A stretch of DNA of 64,000 nucleotides. Source: Streptomyces halstedii. Its GTDB lineage: Bacteria; Actinomycetota; Actinomycetes; Streptomycetales; Streptomycetaceae. The stretch is taken from assembly GCA_000720535.1 (NCBI GenBank), contig JOAZ01000004.1, forward strand, positions 248,001-312,000, given 5' to 3'. A program made the translations under genes and the position numbers. This document shows positions 36,057-44,680 of this stretch, piece after piece (within the stretch, counting starts at the first letter, position 1; each line of letters starts with the position of its first letter). Under the pieces are notes generated by a model. It did not search any database. It worked only from the letters and a program-made list of their open reading frames with translations, and was not told where the DNA came from.

Positions 36057-37220
36057 ATGGTGTCACCGATCGACCGCATACCGGACGGTGAAGGGAAACC
36101 GGGGCCGCTGACGTACGAGGCTCCGACGGCGATTCGGCAGATGCTGTTCGCCACCTGGGCGCTGCTCAACTCCCTGACCCACGGCCAGCGTGAGCAGGCG
36201 TTCCTGCCCATGGACGACGAGCGGCGCATCGACTGGGACTTCATTCCCAAGCCCGACCGCTGCGGTGTCCCGCTGTTCGCGCTGGACCGGCACCAGCGGA
36301 CCGTCGCCCACACCCTGCTCAAGTCCGGACTCAGCATCCACGGCTACAGCCAGGCCGTCTCGATCATGGCGACCGAGAACGTGCTGCGCGAACTTGAGGC
36401 CGTCCCGCGGGGTTTCGGGGCCATCGCCGGCGACTTCCGTGACCCGGAGGGCTACTGGTTCAGCTTCTTCGGCCGCCCGGGCTTCGAGGACACCTGGGGC
36501 TGGCGGGTCATCGGGCACCACATCTCCTTCAGCTACACCGTCATCGGACAGCGGTACCTCACCGTCACGCCGCTCGCGATGGGAGCCCAGCCCTTCCCGG
36601 CCGGGGTGCTCAACCCCCTGGGGGCGAACGAGGAACTGGCCTTCCGGCTCCTGGGCGCACTGGACGAGGACAAGCGGTCCACGGCCCTGATCCACCCCGT
36701 CGCCCCGGCGGACTTCGCCACCCGGCAGGTGCCCCGGGTCGGCGCCGAGGAGTGGCCCGACCACGTCGACCTCGGCATCGTCGGCTACAGCATCACCGAC
36801 GAGGACCGCGAGGCCCTGCGCTTCGTGAAGAGCGCGCCGTCCGGAATCAACGGCGCCGAGCTGTCACGGGCGGAACTCGACCTGGTGCACGAGCTGCTGT
36901 TCCGCTACTTCGACACCGTGCCCGAGGAACTCGCCACGCAGTACCGCGACGCGACGCTCGCGGAGGACCCGGAGCGCCTGACCTTCGCGTGGGCGGGCGG
37001 CACCGAGCCCGACAGCCCCCACTACTACCGGATCTCCACCGGGCGCGTCCTGGTCGAGTCCGACAACGCCGTGGCCCAGGGCCAGCACATGCACAGCGTC
37101 TGGCGCGACCTGGACAACGACCTGGGCCACGACCTGCTGCTCGACCACTACGAACACCACGGCCACCACGGCGCGCACCTGCGCCGCCGGCTGGAGAGCA
37201 CCCGGCCGGAGAGCACCTGA
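36057..37220 (+). CDS. DUF3500 family protein, short form
   Basis: 387 residues. The same pattern as its neighbour: FGRPGFEDTWGWRVIGHH with His154 and His155, then the MGAQP strand, HYYRISTGRVLVESDN (322-337), GQHMHSVW with His344 and His346, and NDLGHDLLLDHY ending at His364. The C-terminus is again histidine-rich (EHHGHHGAH). The two paralogues are clearly divergent (many substitutions outside the motifs), so they may act on different intermediates or as a heteromer. A 100-bp gap follows the first gene. No signal peptide is seen. Confidence 0.85.
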   Translation: MVSPIDRIPDGEGKPGPLTYEAPTAIRQMLFATWALLNSLTHGQREQAFLPMDDERRIDWDFIPKPDRCGVPLFALDRHQRTVAHTLLKSGLSIHGYSQAVSIMATENVLRELEAVPRGFGAIAGDFRDPEGYWFSFFGRPGFEDTWGWRVIGHHISFSYTVIGQRYLTVTPLAMGAQPFPAGVLNPLGANEELAFRLLGALDEDKRSTALIHPVAPADFATRQVPRVGAEEWPDHVDLGIVGYSITDEDREALRFVKSAPSGINGAELSRAELDLVHELLFRYFDTVPEELATQYRDATLAEDPERLTFAWAGGTEPDSPHYYRISTGRVLVESDNAVAQGQHMHSVWRDLDNDLGHDLLLDHYEHHGHHGAHLRRRLESTRPEST

Positions 37221-37224
37221 GCGA

Positions 37225-37284
37225 CGATCCGGTCGCGGTCACACGGACACACGGCGGTGTGGACGTGCGGCCGCGACCGGATCG
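37225..37284. terminator. long inverted repeat after the DUF3500 operon
   Basis: 14-bp perfect arms (cgatccggtcgcgg / ccgcgaccggatcg) are separated by 32 nt, starting 5 bp after the stop codon. Confidence 0.65.
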
Positions 37285-37352
37285 ATCCCGGCTCCGGGCC
37301 CGGGGAGGGGCACCCGCACAGGGGCGGGGAAACCAGGGAGGGGCGCACGGCC

Positions 37353-37390
37353 GGGCGTGGGCGCTCCGGGGAACCGGAGCGCCCACGCCC
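37353..37390. terminator. bidirectional terminator, 17-bp stem with GGAA loop
   Basis: Perfect arms gggcgtgggcgctccgg and ccggagcgcccacgccc with a 4-nt GGAA loop, between the convergent DUF3500 and flavin monooxygenase genes. Confidence 0.85.
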
Positions 37391-37398
37391 CCGCGCGC

Positions 37399-39192
37399 TC
37401 AGGCGGAGCTAGCCGCACCGGTCCTCGCCGGTCCGGCGTCCGCCGGTCCGGCCCGGTGCGCCAGCGAGGTCGTCAGAGCGGCCCGCAGAACGTCCTCCGG
37501 AGCCCCGGAGCCCTGCATGGCGCGGAAGGAGATGTGGTGGTCCGGCCGGACCAGCAGGCAGCCGTCCTCCTCGATCCCGCGTATCGAGGCCCAGTCGCCG
37601 TACACGTCCTCCACATCACGGCAGGGGCCGATCACCACGGTGTCCAGCGCGATCCCCAGCTCCTCGGACAGGACGCGTGCCGCGTCGCGCCATCCGTCGC
37701 CGCCGATCCCGGTCAGCACGGTGAAACGGCCGCGGCCGACCAGGTCCAGCGAGGACAGCTGCCGGCCACCGCGGGCGAGCCACACGTGGGGCAACGGGGC
37801 CCCCGGCGTCGTACAGGCCACGTGGAACAACTCCGGGTCCTCCACCGGCTGGACGACGGTCTCGTCCGGGACGATCGTCGCGGACGAGTACCGCTGTCCC
37901 AGTTCGACGCCGAGCGCGTTGAAGTTGTGGTCCTGCATCCGCACGGCCTCGGCGAGCCTGCGACGGCACTCCACGCCCTCCGGGGTGTCGGCCAGCCGGG
38001 CGTCGAGCCGCGCCTGCCCCTCCTCGACGGACTGGCCGGGCTCCAGACCCAGCGCCGCCGGGATCGCCATGAGTGCGGCCAGCGAGGTGTTGGCCCGCTG
38101 GACGATCTGCCGTGCGACGGGCGCGCGTTCCTCGGTGTAGGCGGCCAGCAGGGAATCGCCGCCCAGGCCGTCGAGCAGCAGGCGCAGCTTCCAGGCGAGG
38201 TTGAAGGCGTCCTGTACGCAGGTGTTCGCCCCGAGCCCGCCGGCGGGCGGGTGGCGGTGGGCCGCGTTGCCCGCGATCACGACCCGCCCCTGGTGCATCA
38301 CTTCGGCGTGCGCCTCATTGATCGTCCACGTGGAGCTGGAGACCGGCCGCACGTCGAGGGCCTCGTCCCCGACGTACGCGCGTACCGTCCGCACCACGGC
38401 CCCGGTGCTGGTGTCGGGCCGGCCACCGGCCGGGTCGTACGGCACGGACATCACCCACTCGTCCCACGGGCGCACGTTGACGAAGACGGCGTTGTCCACC
38501 GTGGCACCGCCTCCAGGGCGGAACACCTGATAGAGCGCGCCCGGCCGGTGCGCCGTGTAGGGCGAGAGATCGGCCTTGATCCAGTGGTTGACCATGTGCC
38601 CGAGGCCCATCATCCCCTCGACCTCGAAGCCGATCTCGCGGCACACCGCGCTGTTGTCGCCGTCCGCGCCGACCGCGTACCGGGACACCACCCGCACCCG
38701 CTCGCCGGTGACGCGGTCCCGGCAGAGCGAGACGACTCGCTCGTCCTCCTGCCGCATGGAGACCAGTTCGAGGTTGAAGACCACGTCGGCGCCGTACTCG
38801 CGCGCCGCCTCGCAGAGGATCGGCTCCAGGACGTGCTGATGGATGTTGGTCAGGTCGCAGGGGCTCGCCCCCGCGTAGTCGGACCGCCGGTCGGCCGAGG
38901 CACCCCAGGCACGTCGCCGGGCGATCTCCGGACCGGTGAAGCTCTCGGCCCACACGACCTGGCCCATGAGCGTGGCCGGCATCGCGGAGGCGATGACCCG
39001 GTCCTCGACACCGAGGTCCCGGAACACCTCCATGGTGCGCTGGTTGATGATGTGCGCCCGGGGCGAGTTGGCCAGACCCGGGTAGCGGGTGATCGCCGTG
39101 ACGCCCGCTCCCTCCCGGGCGAGCAGAGCCGCAGTCGTGAGTCCGGCCGGTCCGGCACCGACGACGAACACGTCCACATCGATGTTCTTCAC
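37399..39192 (-). CDS. FAD-dependent aromatic monooxygenase (TfdB/PheA type)
   Basis: A 597-residue group A flavin hydroxylase. VFVVGAGPAGLTTAALLARE near the start binds FAD and VGADGDNSAVCREIGF is the second motif. AGNAAHRHPPAGGLGANTC is the third; the first aspartate of the usual GD motif is asparagine here. The last about 180 residues form the thioredoxin-like domain of phenol hydroxylases. It probably hydroxylates a phenolic intermediate with NAD(P)H. GTG 39192 has GGAGG 6 nt upstream. It is transcribed alone, divergent from the FAH-RraA operon. Confidence 0.9.
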   Translation of the reverse strand: MKNIDVDVFVVGAGPAGLTTAALLAREGAGVTAITRYPGLANSPRAHIINQRTMEVFRDLGVEDRVIASAMPATLMGQVVWAESFTGPEIARRRAWGASADRRSDYAGASPCDLTNIHQHVLEPILCEAAREYGADVVFNLELVSMRQEDERVVSLCRDRVTGERVRVVSRYAVGADGDNSAVCREIGFEVEGMMGLGHMVNHWIKADLSPYTAHRPGALYQVFRPGGGATVDNAVFVNVRPWDEWVMSVPYDPAGGRPDTSTGAVVRTVRAYVGDEALDVRPVSSSTWTINEAHAEVMHQGRVVIAGNAAHRHPPAGGLGANTCVQDAFNLAWKLRLLLDGLGGDSLLAAYTEERAPVARQIVQRANTSLAALMAIPAALGLEPGQSVEEGQARLDARLADTPEGVECRRRLAEAVRMQDHNFNALGVELGQRYSSATIVPDETVVQPVEDPELFHVACTTPGAPLPHVWLARGGRQLSSLDLVGRGRFTVLTGIGGDGWRDAARVLSEELGIALDTVVIGPCRDVEDVYGDWASIRGIEEDGCLLVRPDHHISFRAMQGSGAPEDVLRAALTTSLAHRAGPADAGPARTGAASSA

Positions 39193-39396
39193 AGAGAACC
39201 TCCACCCGATCGGGAGTCGTTCGAAGGAGACAGCCGCCCCGCGTATCGCCGCCGGGCGCGCAGGGGAGAAAGGTGACCGCTGCGGACAGGGGCCCGGAGC
39301 GGGCCGACCACCGCCCCTGGCGGCGTTCCCGGACCGGCGGCCGGGCCGCGCGGGAGCGAGGCGGCGTGATTCCGGGGACGGGACGTACCTTATGGC

Positions 39397-39408
39397 TTCG
39401 TACACGAA
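39397..39408. promoter_or_regulatory. island palindrome 4 (TTCGTACACGAA)
   Basis: Located 205 bp upstream of the flavin monooxygenase start. One central mismatch from a perfect dyad. Confidence 0.55.
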
Positions 39409-39640
39409 AAGCAACAGTGCCGGAAAGGCGACAGTGCCTGAGCCCGGCGAAGATCCCGCACGGCGCGGGGGCGTGTGGCGGTGCCCGCCGCCGCAACGCG
39501 GCGCCAGGAGGTGCGGCGCGGGAAGGTGCGGCGCGAGGGGGTGCGGCGGCGCCGCACACGCGGCGCCCTCCCCTTCCTCTGTCCTTGACGGCCGGGCGCC
39601 GGGCGCGGTGCGGTGCGGTCTCTTGCCTCACCCTCACGGG

Positions 39641-39652
39641 AACGTATATGAT
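39641..39652. promoter_or_regulatory. island palindrome 5 (AACGTATATGAT)
   Basis: 30 bp upstream of the FAH-RraA ATG, a position fit for repression by steric block. It is more degenerate than the others but shares GTATATGAT with the site at 43549. Confidence 0.45.
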
Positions 39653-39681
39653 TTTTCAGTAACGATGCGACGAGGGGACCC

Positions 39682-41199
39682 ATGAGCGGAGAACCAGTGA
39701 CGGCAGGCGCACAGGCGGCGGAGGGGCCGGACCTCGGCTTCGGCGCGCTCCCGTCCCGTCCGGGAAAGATCATCGGCGTCCACCTGAACTACGCCTCGCG
39801 CGCGGACCAGCGGGGCCGGCGCCCCGGGCGGCCCTCGTACTTCCTCAAGCCGTCCAGCTCCGTCGGCACCGGTGGCGGCACCGTCGAGCGGCCGCCCGGC
39901 ACCGAACTCCTCGCCTTCGAGGGGGAGATCGCCCTCGTCGTCGGAACACCCGCGCGCCGGGTGAGCCGGGAGGAGGCCTGGGAGCACGTCGCCTGGGTCA
40001 CCGCGGCCAACGACCTCGGTCTGTACGACCTGCGGGCGAACGACGAGGGCTCCGGCCTCCGGGCCAAGGGCGGTGACGGCTTCACCCCGATCGGCCCGAC
40101 GCTCCTCGACGCGCGCGAGGTCGATCCGTCCGCCCTGCGGGTACGGACCTGGGTCAACGGCCGGCTCGTGCAGGAGGACACCACCGCGGGCCTGCTCTTC
40201 TCGCCCGCGCAGATCATCGCCGACCTCTCCCAGCACCTCACGCTGGAACGGGGCGATGTCATCCTCACCGGCACACCGGCCGGAGCCGGCGTCGTCGTAC
40301 CCGGTGACGTCGTCGAGGTCGAGGTTGACGCCCCCGCGACGGCGGGCGCACCCACCACGGGCCGGCTGGTGACCGAGGTGACCGAGGGCACCGTCACGTT
40401 CGACGGTGCGCTCGGCTCGCTCCCCTCGGCCGACGACACCCTGCGGACCGCCGCCTGGGGCTCACGCGAGGCGGCGGGACTCGGCGCGACGGCCGGCGGG
40501 ACCGCCCTGACCGAGGTGCTGCGCGAGAAGCTGATGCGGGCGCCCGTCGCGGGTCTCTCCGCCCAGCTGCGCAAACGCGGCCTGAACAACGTGACGATCG
40601 ACGGGGTCCGGCCCCTGCGCCCGGACACCAAGCTGGTGGGCACCGCCCGGACCTTGCGGTTCGTCCCCAACCGTGAGGACCTCTTCGCCAGTCATGGCGG
40701 CGGGTACAACGCCCAGAAGCAGGTCTTCGACAGCGTCCGCGCGGGCGAGGTCCTCGTGATCGAGGCGCGCGGCGAGAGCGGATCGGGCACCCTGGGGGAC
40801 GTCCTCGCCCTGCGCGCGCACGCACGCGGGGCCGCCGGCATCGTCACGGACGGCGGCGTCCGCGACGCCGGAGCCGTGGCAGCCGTCGGCATCCCCGTCT
40901 ACACCGCCGGTGCCCACCCCGCCGTCCTCGGGCGCAAGCACGTCCCCTGGGAGTCCGACGTGACCGTCGGCTGCGGAGGCACGGCCGTGCGGCCCGGCGA
41001 CATCGTGGTCGGCGACACGGACGGTGTGATCGTCATCCCGCCCGCGCTCGCCGACGAGGTCGTCGACGCGACCCTCGCCCAGGAGGACGAGGACGCGTGG
41101 ATCGCCGAACAGGTGGCGGCAGGCCACCCGATCAAGGGACTGTTCCCCTTGAACACCGAGTGGAGAGCGAGGTACGAGGCATGGCAGGCGGCCCGTTGA
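39682..41199 (+). CDS. fusion of fumarylacetoacetate-hydrolase-type and RraA-type domains
   Basis: 505 residues. Residues about 25-245 are an FAH-fold domain: GVHLNYASRADQRG, ELLAFEGEIALVVG with the metal glutamates, ANDLGLYDLR and LTGTPAGAGVVVPGD. Residues about 270-490 are an RraA/HMG-aldolase-like domain with LGDVLALRAHARGAAGIVTD, GGVRDAG and VVGDTDGVIVIPPAL. The first half should act as isomerase or decarboxylase on a ring-cleavage product; the second suggests a pyruvate-releasing aldolase or oxaloacetate decarboxylase. Such a pairing in one chain implies consecutive steps. The 3' end overlaps the GntR gene by 19 bp. Confidence 0.88.
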   Translation: MSGEPVTAGAQAAEGPDLGFGALPSRPGKIIGVHLNYASRADQRGRRPGRPSYFLKPSSSVGTGGGTVERPPGTELLAFEGEIALVVGTPARRVSREEAWEHVAWVTAANDLGLYDLRANDEGSGLRAKGGDGFTPIGPTLLDAREVDPSALRVRTWVNGRLVQEDTTAGLLFSPAQIIADLSQHLTLERGDVILTGTPAGAGVVVPGDVVEVEVDAPATAGAPTTGRLVTEVTEGTVTFDGALGSLPSADDTLRTAAWGSREAAGLGATAGGTALTEVLREKLMRAPVAGLSAQLRKRGLNNVTIDGVRPLRPDTKLVGTARTLRFVPNREDLFASHGGGYNAQKQVFDSVRAGEVLVIEARGESGSGTLGDVLALRAHARGAAGIVTDGGVRDAGAVAAVGIPVYTAGAHPAVLGRKHVPWESDVTVGCGGTAVRPGDIVVGDTDGVIVIPPALADEVVDATLAQEDEDAWIAEQVAAGHPIKGLFPLNTEWRARYEAWQAAR

Positions 41200-41879
41200 A
41201 CAAGGTCAAGACGCTGAGCAAGTCCCAGCAGGCGTATCACTGGATCAAGGAGCGCATCGCGCAGCAGGAGTTCACACCGGGCTACCGGCTGGTGCTCGCG
41301 ACGATCGCGGGTGAGCTGGACATGAGCGTGGTCCCGGTGCGTGAGGCGGTGCGCCAGCTCGAGGCCGAAGGACTCATCACGTTCGAGCGCAACGTCGGCG
41401 CCCGGGTGTCCATGGTCGACGACTCGCAGTACCGCACCACCATGCAGGTCATCAGCGTCGTGGAGAGCGCGGCGACCGCGCTCTCGGCACGCGAGCTCAC
41501 CGAGGCCGACCTGCGGCAGGCCCGCGCGGTCAACGAGATCATGGCGAGCCGGCTCGAACGGTTCGATCCGCGTGCGTTCTCCGCCCTCAACCAGGAGTTC
41601 CACCACATCCTCTACTGCCGGTGCCCCAACGCGCGGTTGCTGGAGATCGTCGAGTCCGAGTGGACCCGCCTGGGCCACCTGCGGGACTCGATCTTCGCGT
41701 TCGTCCCGGACCGGGCGCGGGAGTCCGTACGGGAGCACGAGGAGATCCTCGGCCTCATCGAGCGGGCCGCCCCCCTCAACGAGATCGAGGAGGCGGTGCG
41801 GCGCCACCGCAAAGGCACGCTCTCGGCCTTCATCGAACACGAACACCCCGACGAGGCGGCCGGTTTCCCGGCGCTGTGA
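41181..41879 (+). CDS. GntR-family regulator with FCD effector domain
   Basis: 232 residues. The N-terminal winged helix (AYHWIKERIAQQEFTPG, VPVREAVRQLEAEGLITFER) is followed by an all-helical FCD domain. That domain has metal-ligand histidines in NQEFHHIL, VREHEEILGLI and VRRHRKGTL. FCD regulators usually bind a carboxylic acid and recognise palindromes with a GTNTAC core; six such sites lie in the island. The start ATG 41181 lies within the end of the FAH-RraA gene, so regulator synthesis is coupled to the enzymes (autoregulation). Confidence 0.92.
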   Translation: MAGGPLNKVKTLSKSQQAYHWIKERIAQQEFTPGYRLVLATIAGELDMSVVPVREAVRQLEAEGLITFERNVGARVSMVDDSQYRTTMQVISVVESAATALSARELTEADLRQARAVNEIMASRLERFDPRAFSALNQEFHHILYCRCPNARLLEIVESEWTRLGHLRDSIFAFVPDRARESVREHEEILGLIERAAPLNEIEEAVRRHRKGTLSAFIEHEHPDEAAGFPAL

Positions 41880-41939
41880 GACCACAACGGCCGCGGAACG
41901 CCGACGTACCGCCCGCGGCCTCACGACGAAGGAGCACGG

Positions 41940-42725
41940 ATGCTGCCCGCCGAGACGATCGCCGCACTCGCCGAGGAGCTCGCCGACGCGGAGCGCGAAC
42001 GCGGGGTCATCCCGCGTCTCACGGCCCGTCATCCCGAGGCGACGGTCGATGACTCCTACGCGATCCAGGGCGTGTGGCGCGACAGGAACATCGCCGCGGG
42101 CCGCCGCCTGGTCGGCCGCAAGATCGGTCTGACCTCCCGGGCGATGCAGGCCGCCACCGGGATCACCGAGCCCGACTACGGCGTCATGTTCGACGACACC
42201 GTGTGGGAGAGCGGGGCGGTCATCCCGTACGACACCTACTCGAACGTACGCGTAGAGGTCGAGCTGGCCTTCGTGCTCGCGGCACCTCTCGAAGGTCCGC
42301 ACTGCACGCTCTTCGACGTCCTGCGCGCGACCGAATTCGTCACGCCCGCCCTGGAGATCCTCAACTCCCACTTCGAGATGGAGGGGCGCACCATCGTCGA
42401 CACCATCGCCGACAACGCCGCCTACGGCGGGGTGGTGCTGGGCGGTTCGCCGATGGGGCCCGGCCAGGTCGACCTGAGATGGGTGTCCGCGCTGCTGTAC
42501 CGCAACGAGAGCATCGAGGAGACGGGAGTCTCGGCCGGTGTCCTGAGCCATCCGGCCACCGGGGTCGCCTGGCTCGCCAACAAGCTCCACCAGCACGGTG
42601 CGCGCCTGGAGGCGGGAGAGACCGTCCTGGCGGGTTCGTTCACCCGCCCGGTGTGGGTCGAGCGCGGGGACAGCGTCCTGTGCGACTACGGAAAGATGGG
42701 AACGATCTCGTGCCGTTTCGTCTGA
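41940..42725 (+). CDS. 2-keto-4-pentenoate hydratase / 2-oxohept-4-ene-1,7-dioate hydratase (HpaH type)
   Basis: A 261-residue metal-dependent hydratase adding water to a 2-hydroxydienoate from meta cleavage. The FAH-superfamily metal ligands lie in NVRVEVELAFVLA. VGRKIGLTSRAMQ, EPDYGVMFDD and GVAWLANKLHQHG are landmarks of the HpaH/MhpD group. LEILNSHFEMEGRTIVDTIADNA and the match over the whole length favour HpaH over MhpD. GAAGGAG stands before ATG 41940. The next gene overlaps by 16 bp, its product acting on the product of this one. Confidence 0.9.
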   Translation: MLPAETIAALAEELADAERERGVIPRLTARHPEATVDDSYAIQGVWRDRNIAAGRRLVGRKIGLTSRAMQAATGITEPDYGVMFDDTVWESGAVIPYDTYSNVRVEVELAFVLAAPLEGPHCTLFDVLRATEFVTPALEILNSHFEMEGRTIVDTIADNAAYGGVVLGGSPMGPGQVDLRWVSALLYRNESIEETGVSAGVLSHPATGVAWLANKLHQHGARLEAGETVLAGSFTRPVWVERGDSVLCDYGKMGTISCRFV

Positions 42726-43525
42726 AGGCCCCGTTCCGCGACGCGCTGCGCGACGCCGCGCCCCGGCCGCTCGCCGGGATGTGGGTGTGCTCGGGCAGCG
42801 CGACCGTGGCCGAGATCTGTGCGGGCGCGGGCCTGGACTGGCTGCTGATCGACATGGAGCACGGCCCGAACGGGCTCGGGTCCGTGCTGGCGCAGCTCCA
42901 GGCGGTCGCGGCCCACCCGGTCGTCCCCCTGGTACGGGTGCCCGCCAACGACCCCGTGACGATCAAACAGGTACTCGATCTGGGCGCCCAGAACCTGCTC
43001 GTGCCCATGGTGTCCTCGGTGGCCGAGGCGCGGGCGGCCGTGGAGGCGGTGCGGTATCCGCCGCGCGGCCGCCGTGGCGTCGGGTCCGCCCTCGCGCGCT
43101 CGGCGCGCTGGAACCGCGTGGACGACTACCTCACCGAAGCCGACCGGTACACCTCGCTGTTCGTGCAGGTGGAGACGGTCGCGGGGGTGGAGGCCGCCGC
43201 CGGGATCGCGGCCGTCGACGGGATCGACGGCGTCTTCGTGGGGCCGTCGGACCTGGCGGCCTCGATGGGCCTCATCGGCCGGCAGACCCACCCGGACGTC
43301 ACCGCCGCCGTACTGCGGGCCTTCGACGCGGTCCGGGAGGCGGGCCTGCCGGTCGGGGTCAACGCCTTCGACCCCGCCGTCGCGCAGGCCTACATGGACG
43401 CGGGGGCCACCTTCGTCCTCGTCGGCGCCGACGTCGCCATGCTGGCCCGGGGCTCGGAGGCCCTGGCCGCCCGTTTCACCGCCGCCGCCACCGCCGCCCC
43501 GGACGCGGACCGCGCGAGCTACTGA
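42710..43525 (+). CDS. HpcH/HpaI-type class II aldolase
   Basis: 271 residues. It splits a 4-hydroxy-2-oxo acid (4-hydroxy-2-oxoheptane-1,7-dioate in the homoprotocatechuate pathway) into pyruvate and an aldehyde. DWLLIDMEHGPN is the first active-site segment. VQVET supplies a metal glutamate and FVGPSDLAASMG a metal aspartate. LVRVPANDPVTIKQVLDLGA is also typical. GTG 42710 lies inside the end of the hydratase gene, so the pair is translationally coupled. Confidence 0.92.
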   Translation: MPFRLKAPFRDALRDAAPRPLAGMWVCSGSATVAEICAGAGLDWLLIDMEHGPNGLGSVLAQLQAVAAHPVVPLVRVPANDPVTIKQVLDLGAQNLLVPMVSSVAEARAAVEAVRYPPRGRRGVGSALARSARWNRVDDYLTEADRYTSLFVQVETVAGVEAAAGIAAVDGIDGVFVGPSDLAASMGLIGRQTHPDVTAAVLRAFDAVREAGLPVGVNAFDPAVAQAYMDAGATFVLVGADVAMLARGSEALAARFTAAATAAPDADRASY

Positions 43526-43548
43526 GCTCCCGCCGGGGCCGGGCCGCG

Positions 43549-43560
43549 AATCATATACAT
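43549..43560. promoter_or_regulatory. degenerate island palindrome (AATCATATACAT)
   Basis: Reverse-complement similar to the 39641 site (shared GTATATGATT). A weak candidate. Confidence 0.35.
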
Positions 43561-43733
43561 CTCCCTCCCTCCCGAGAGTGCCCGGCGACGGCTTCTCCGG
43601 CAGGGGTGCGGCATCTCTGTGCGGCAGCCATGAACCCGCTGTGACCTGGGTGAATCCTGTGCGTGGAGACCCGGGGTGTGCCGTTTTCCCGCCCCCGTCC
43701 GGAGCCCGTCGCACCCTTCCTCCGATGTGCAAT

Positions 43734-43745
43734 ATCGTGTACGAT
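43734..43745. promoter_or_regulatory. island palindrome 6 (ATCGTGTACGAT)
   Basis: Identical 12-mer to the one at 31136, 113 bp upstream of the dienelactone hydrolase ATG. Confidence 0.6.
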
Positions 43746-43857
43746 CCAGAAAAACGTGATCAGGGCCGAAGAGGGCGGTCGCCGGGAAACGGCGGCAGCA
43801 GTCCGTGTCCCGGCCCGTACGCCCTCGACGACACCTCCGAGCGAGGAACGGCGACAT

Positions 43858-44595
43858 ATGAGTGATCAGGTCTCACGAGACGTCCCCTACACGCACGACG
43901 GCACACGGATGATCGGACACCTGTGTGCGCCGGCCGCTTCCGAAGGCCTCCCCGTTGTCCTGCTCGTCCACGACGCCTTCGGTCTGGGCGACGAGATGAT
44001 CGCCACGGCCGGCCGGATCGCTGACCTCGGGTACGCGGTGTTCGCGGCCGACCTGTGGGGTGACCGCACGCTTCCCAGGACGCACGCGGAGATCGGCCCG
44101 CTCATGGCAGGGCTGGCGGGGGACCGGCCACGCTGGATGGCACGGGTCGAAGCGGCCCGGGTGGCCGCGGCCGGGCAGCCCGAGGCCGACGCCTCCGCGA
44201 TCGCCGTCCTCGGTTACTGCTTCGGCGGTTCCACCGCGCTGGAGTACGTACGCACCGGAGGCGAGGTGCGGGGCGCGGTGAGCATCCACGGCGGCCTCGA
44301 CACCGTCGAGCTGGACTGGAGCGCGCCCACCCCCGGCGCGTCGGTCCTCCTGTGCACGGGGGCGGACGACCCCATGGCCCCCCTCGGGACGCTGGCCCGC
44401 CTCCGGACAGCCATGAGCGCGGCGGGCGTCGAGTGGGAGGTGGACCTGTACGGCGCCACCAAGCACGCGTTCACCAACCCCAGGGCGGCGAGCGACGACG
44501 CCGCCTACAACCCCCGCAGTGCCGCACGGGCGTGGGAGTCGTCCACCGGGTTCCTTCGCGCGCTCTTCCCCGGCACGCGGCCCGCCCCACGCTGA
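43858..44595 (+). CDS. dienelactone hydrolase family protein
   Basis: A 245-residue alpha/beta hydrolase. Cys121 in GYCFGG is the nucleophile typical of dienelactone hydrolases, Asp170/Asp171 in CTGADDP the acid and His203 in TKHAFTNP the base. LLVHDAFGLGDEM is the oxyanion region. It opens a lactone or cleaves an ester in the pathway; classical dienelactone hydrolase is an ortho-pathway enzyme, so its presence beside meta-pathway enzymes hints at an unusual intermediate. It is the first gene of the third island operon. Confidence 0.88.
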   Translation: MSDQVSRDVPYTHDGTRMIGHLCAPAASEGLPVVLLVHDAFGLGDEMIATAGRIADLGYAVFAADLWGDRTLPRTHAEIGPLMAGLAGDRPRWMARVEAARVAAAGQPEADASAIAVLGYCFGGSTALEYVRTGGEVRGAVSIHGGLDTVELDWSAPTPGASVLLCTGADDPMAPLGTLARLRTAMSAAGVEWEVDLYGATKHAFTNPRAASDDAAYNPRSAARAWESSTGFLRALFPGTRPAPR

Positions 44596-44680
44596 CCCCG
44601 CACCGATCGCGCGGCACCGGACCGGCCGGTGGCGCGGGGCCGGTCACGTCACCACCCACCCGCAGAAGAACGAGGACGCC

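Larger units (their letters stand above)
39193..39681. other. divergent promoter region of the flavin monooxygenase and FAH-RraA operons
   Basis: 489 bp without a gene. It carries island palindromes at 39397-39408 and 39641-39652. The stretch 39480-39560 is G-rich and low in complexity. Confidence 0.6.
43526..43857. other. intergenic region before the dienelactone hydrolase operon
   Basis: 332 bp without a gene; two island palindromes at 43549-43560 and 43734-43745, and no strong hairpin after the aldolase gene. Confidence 0.6.
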
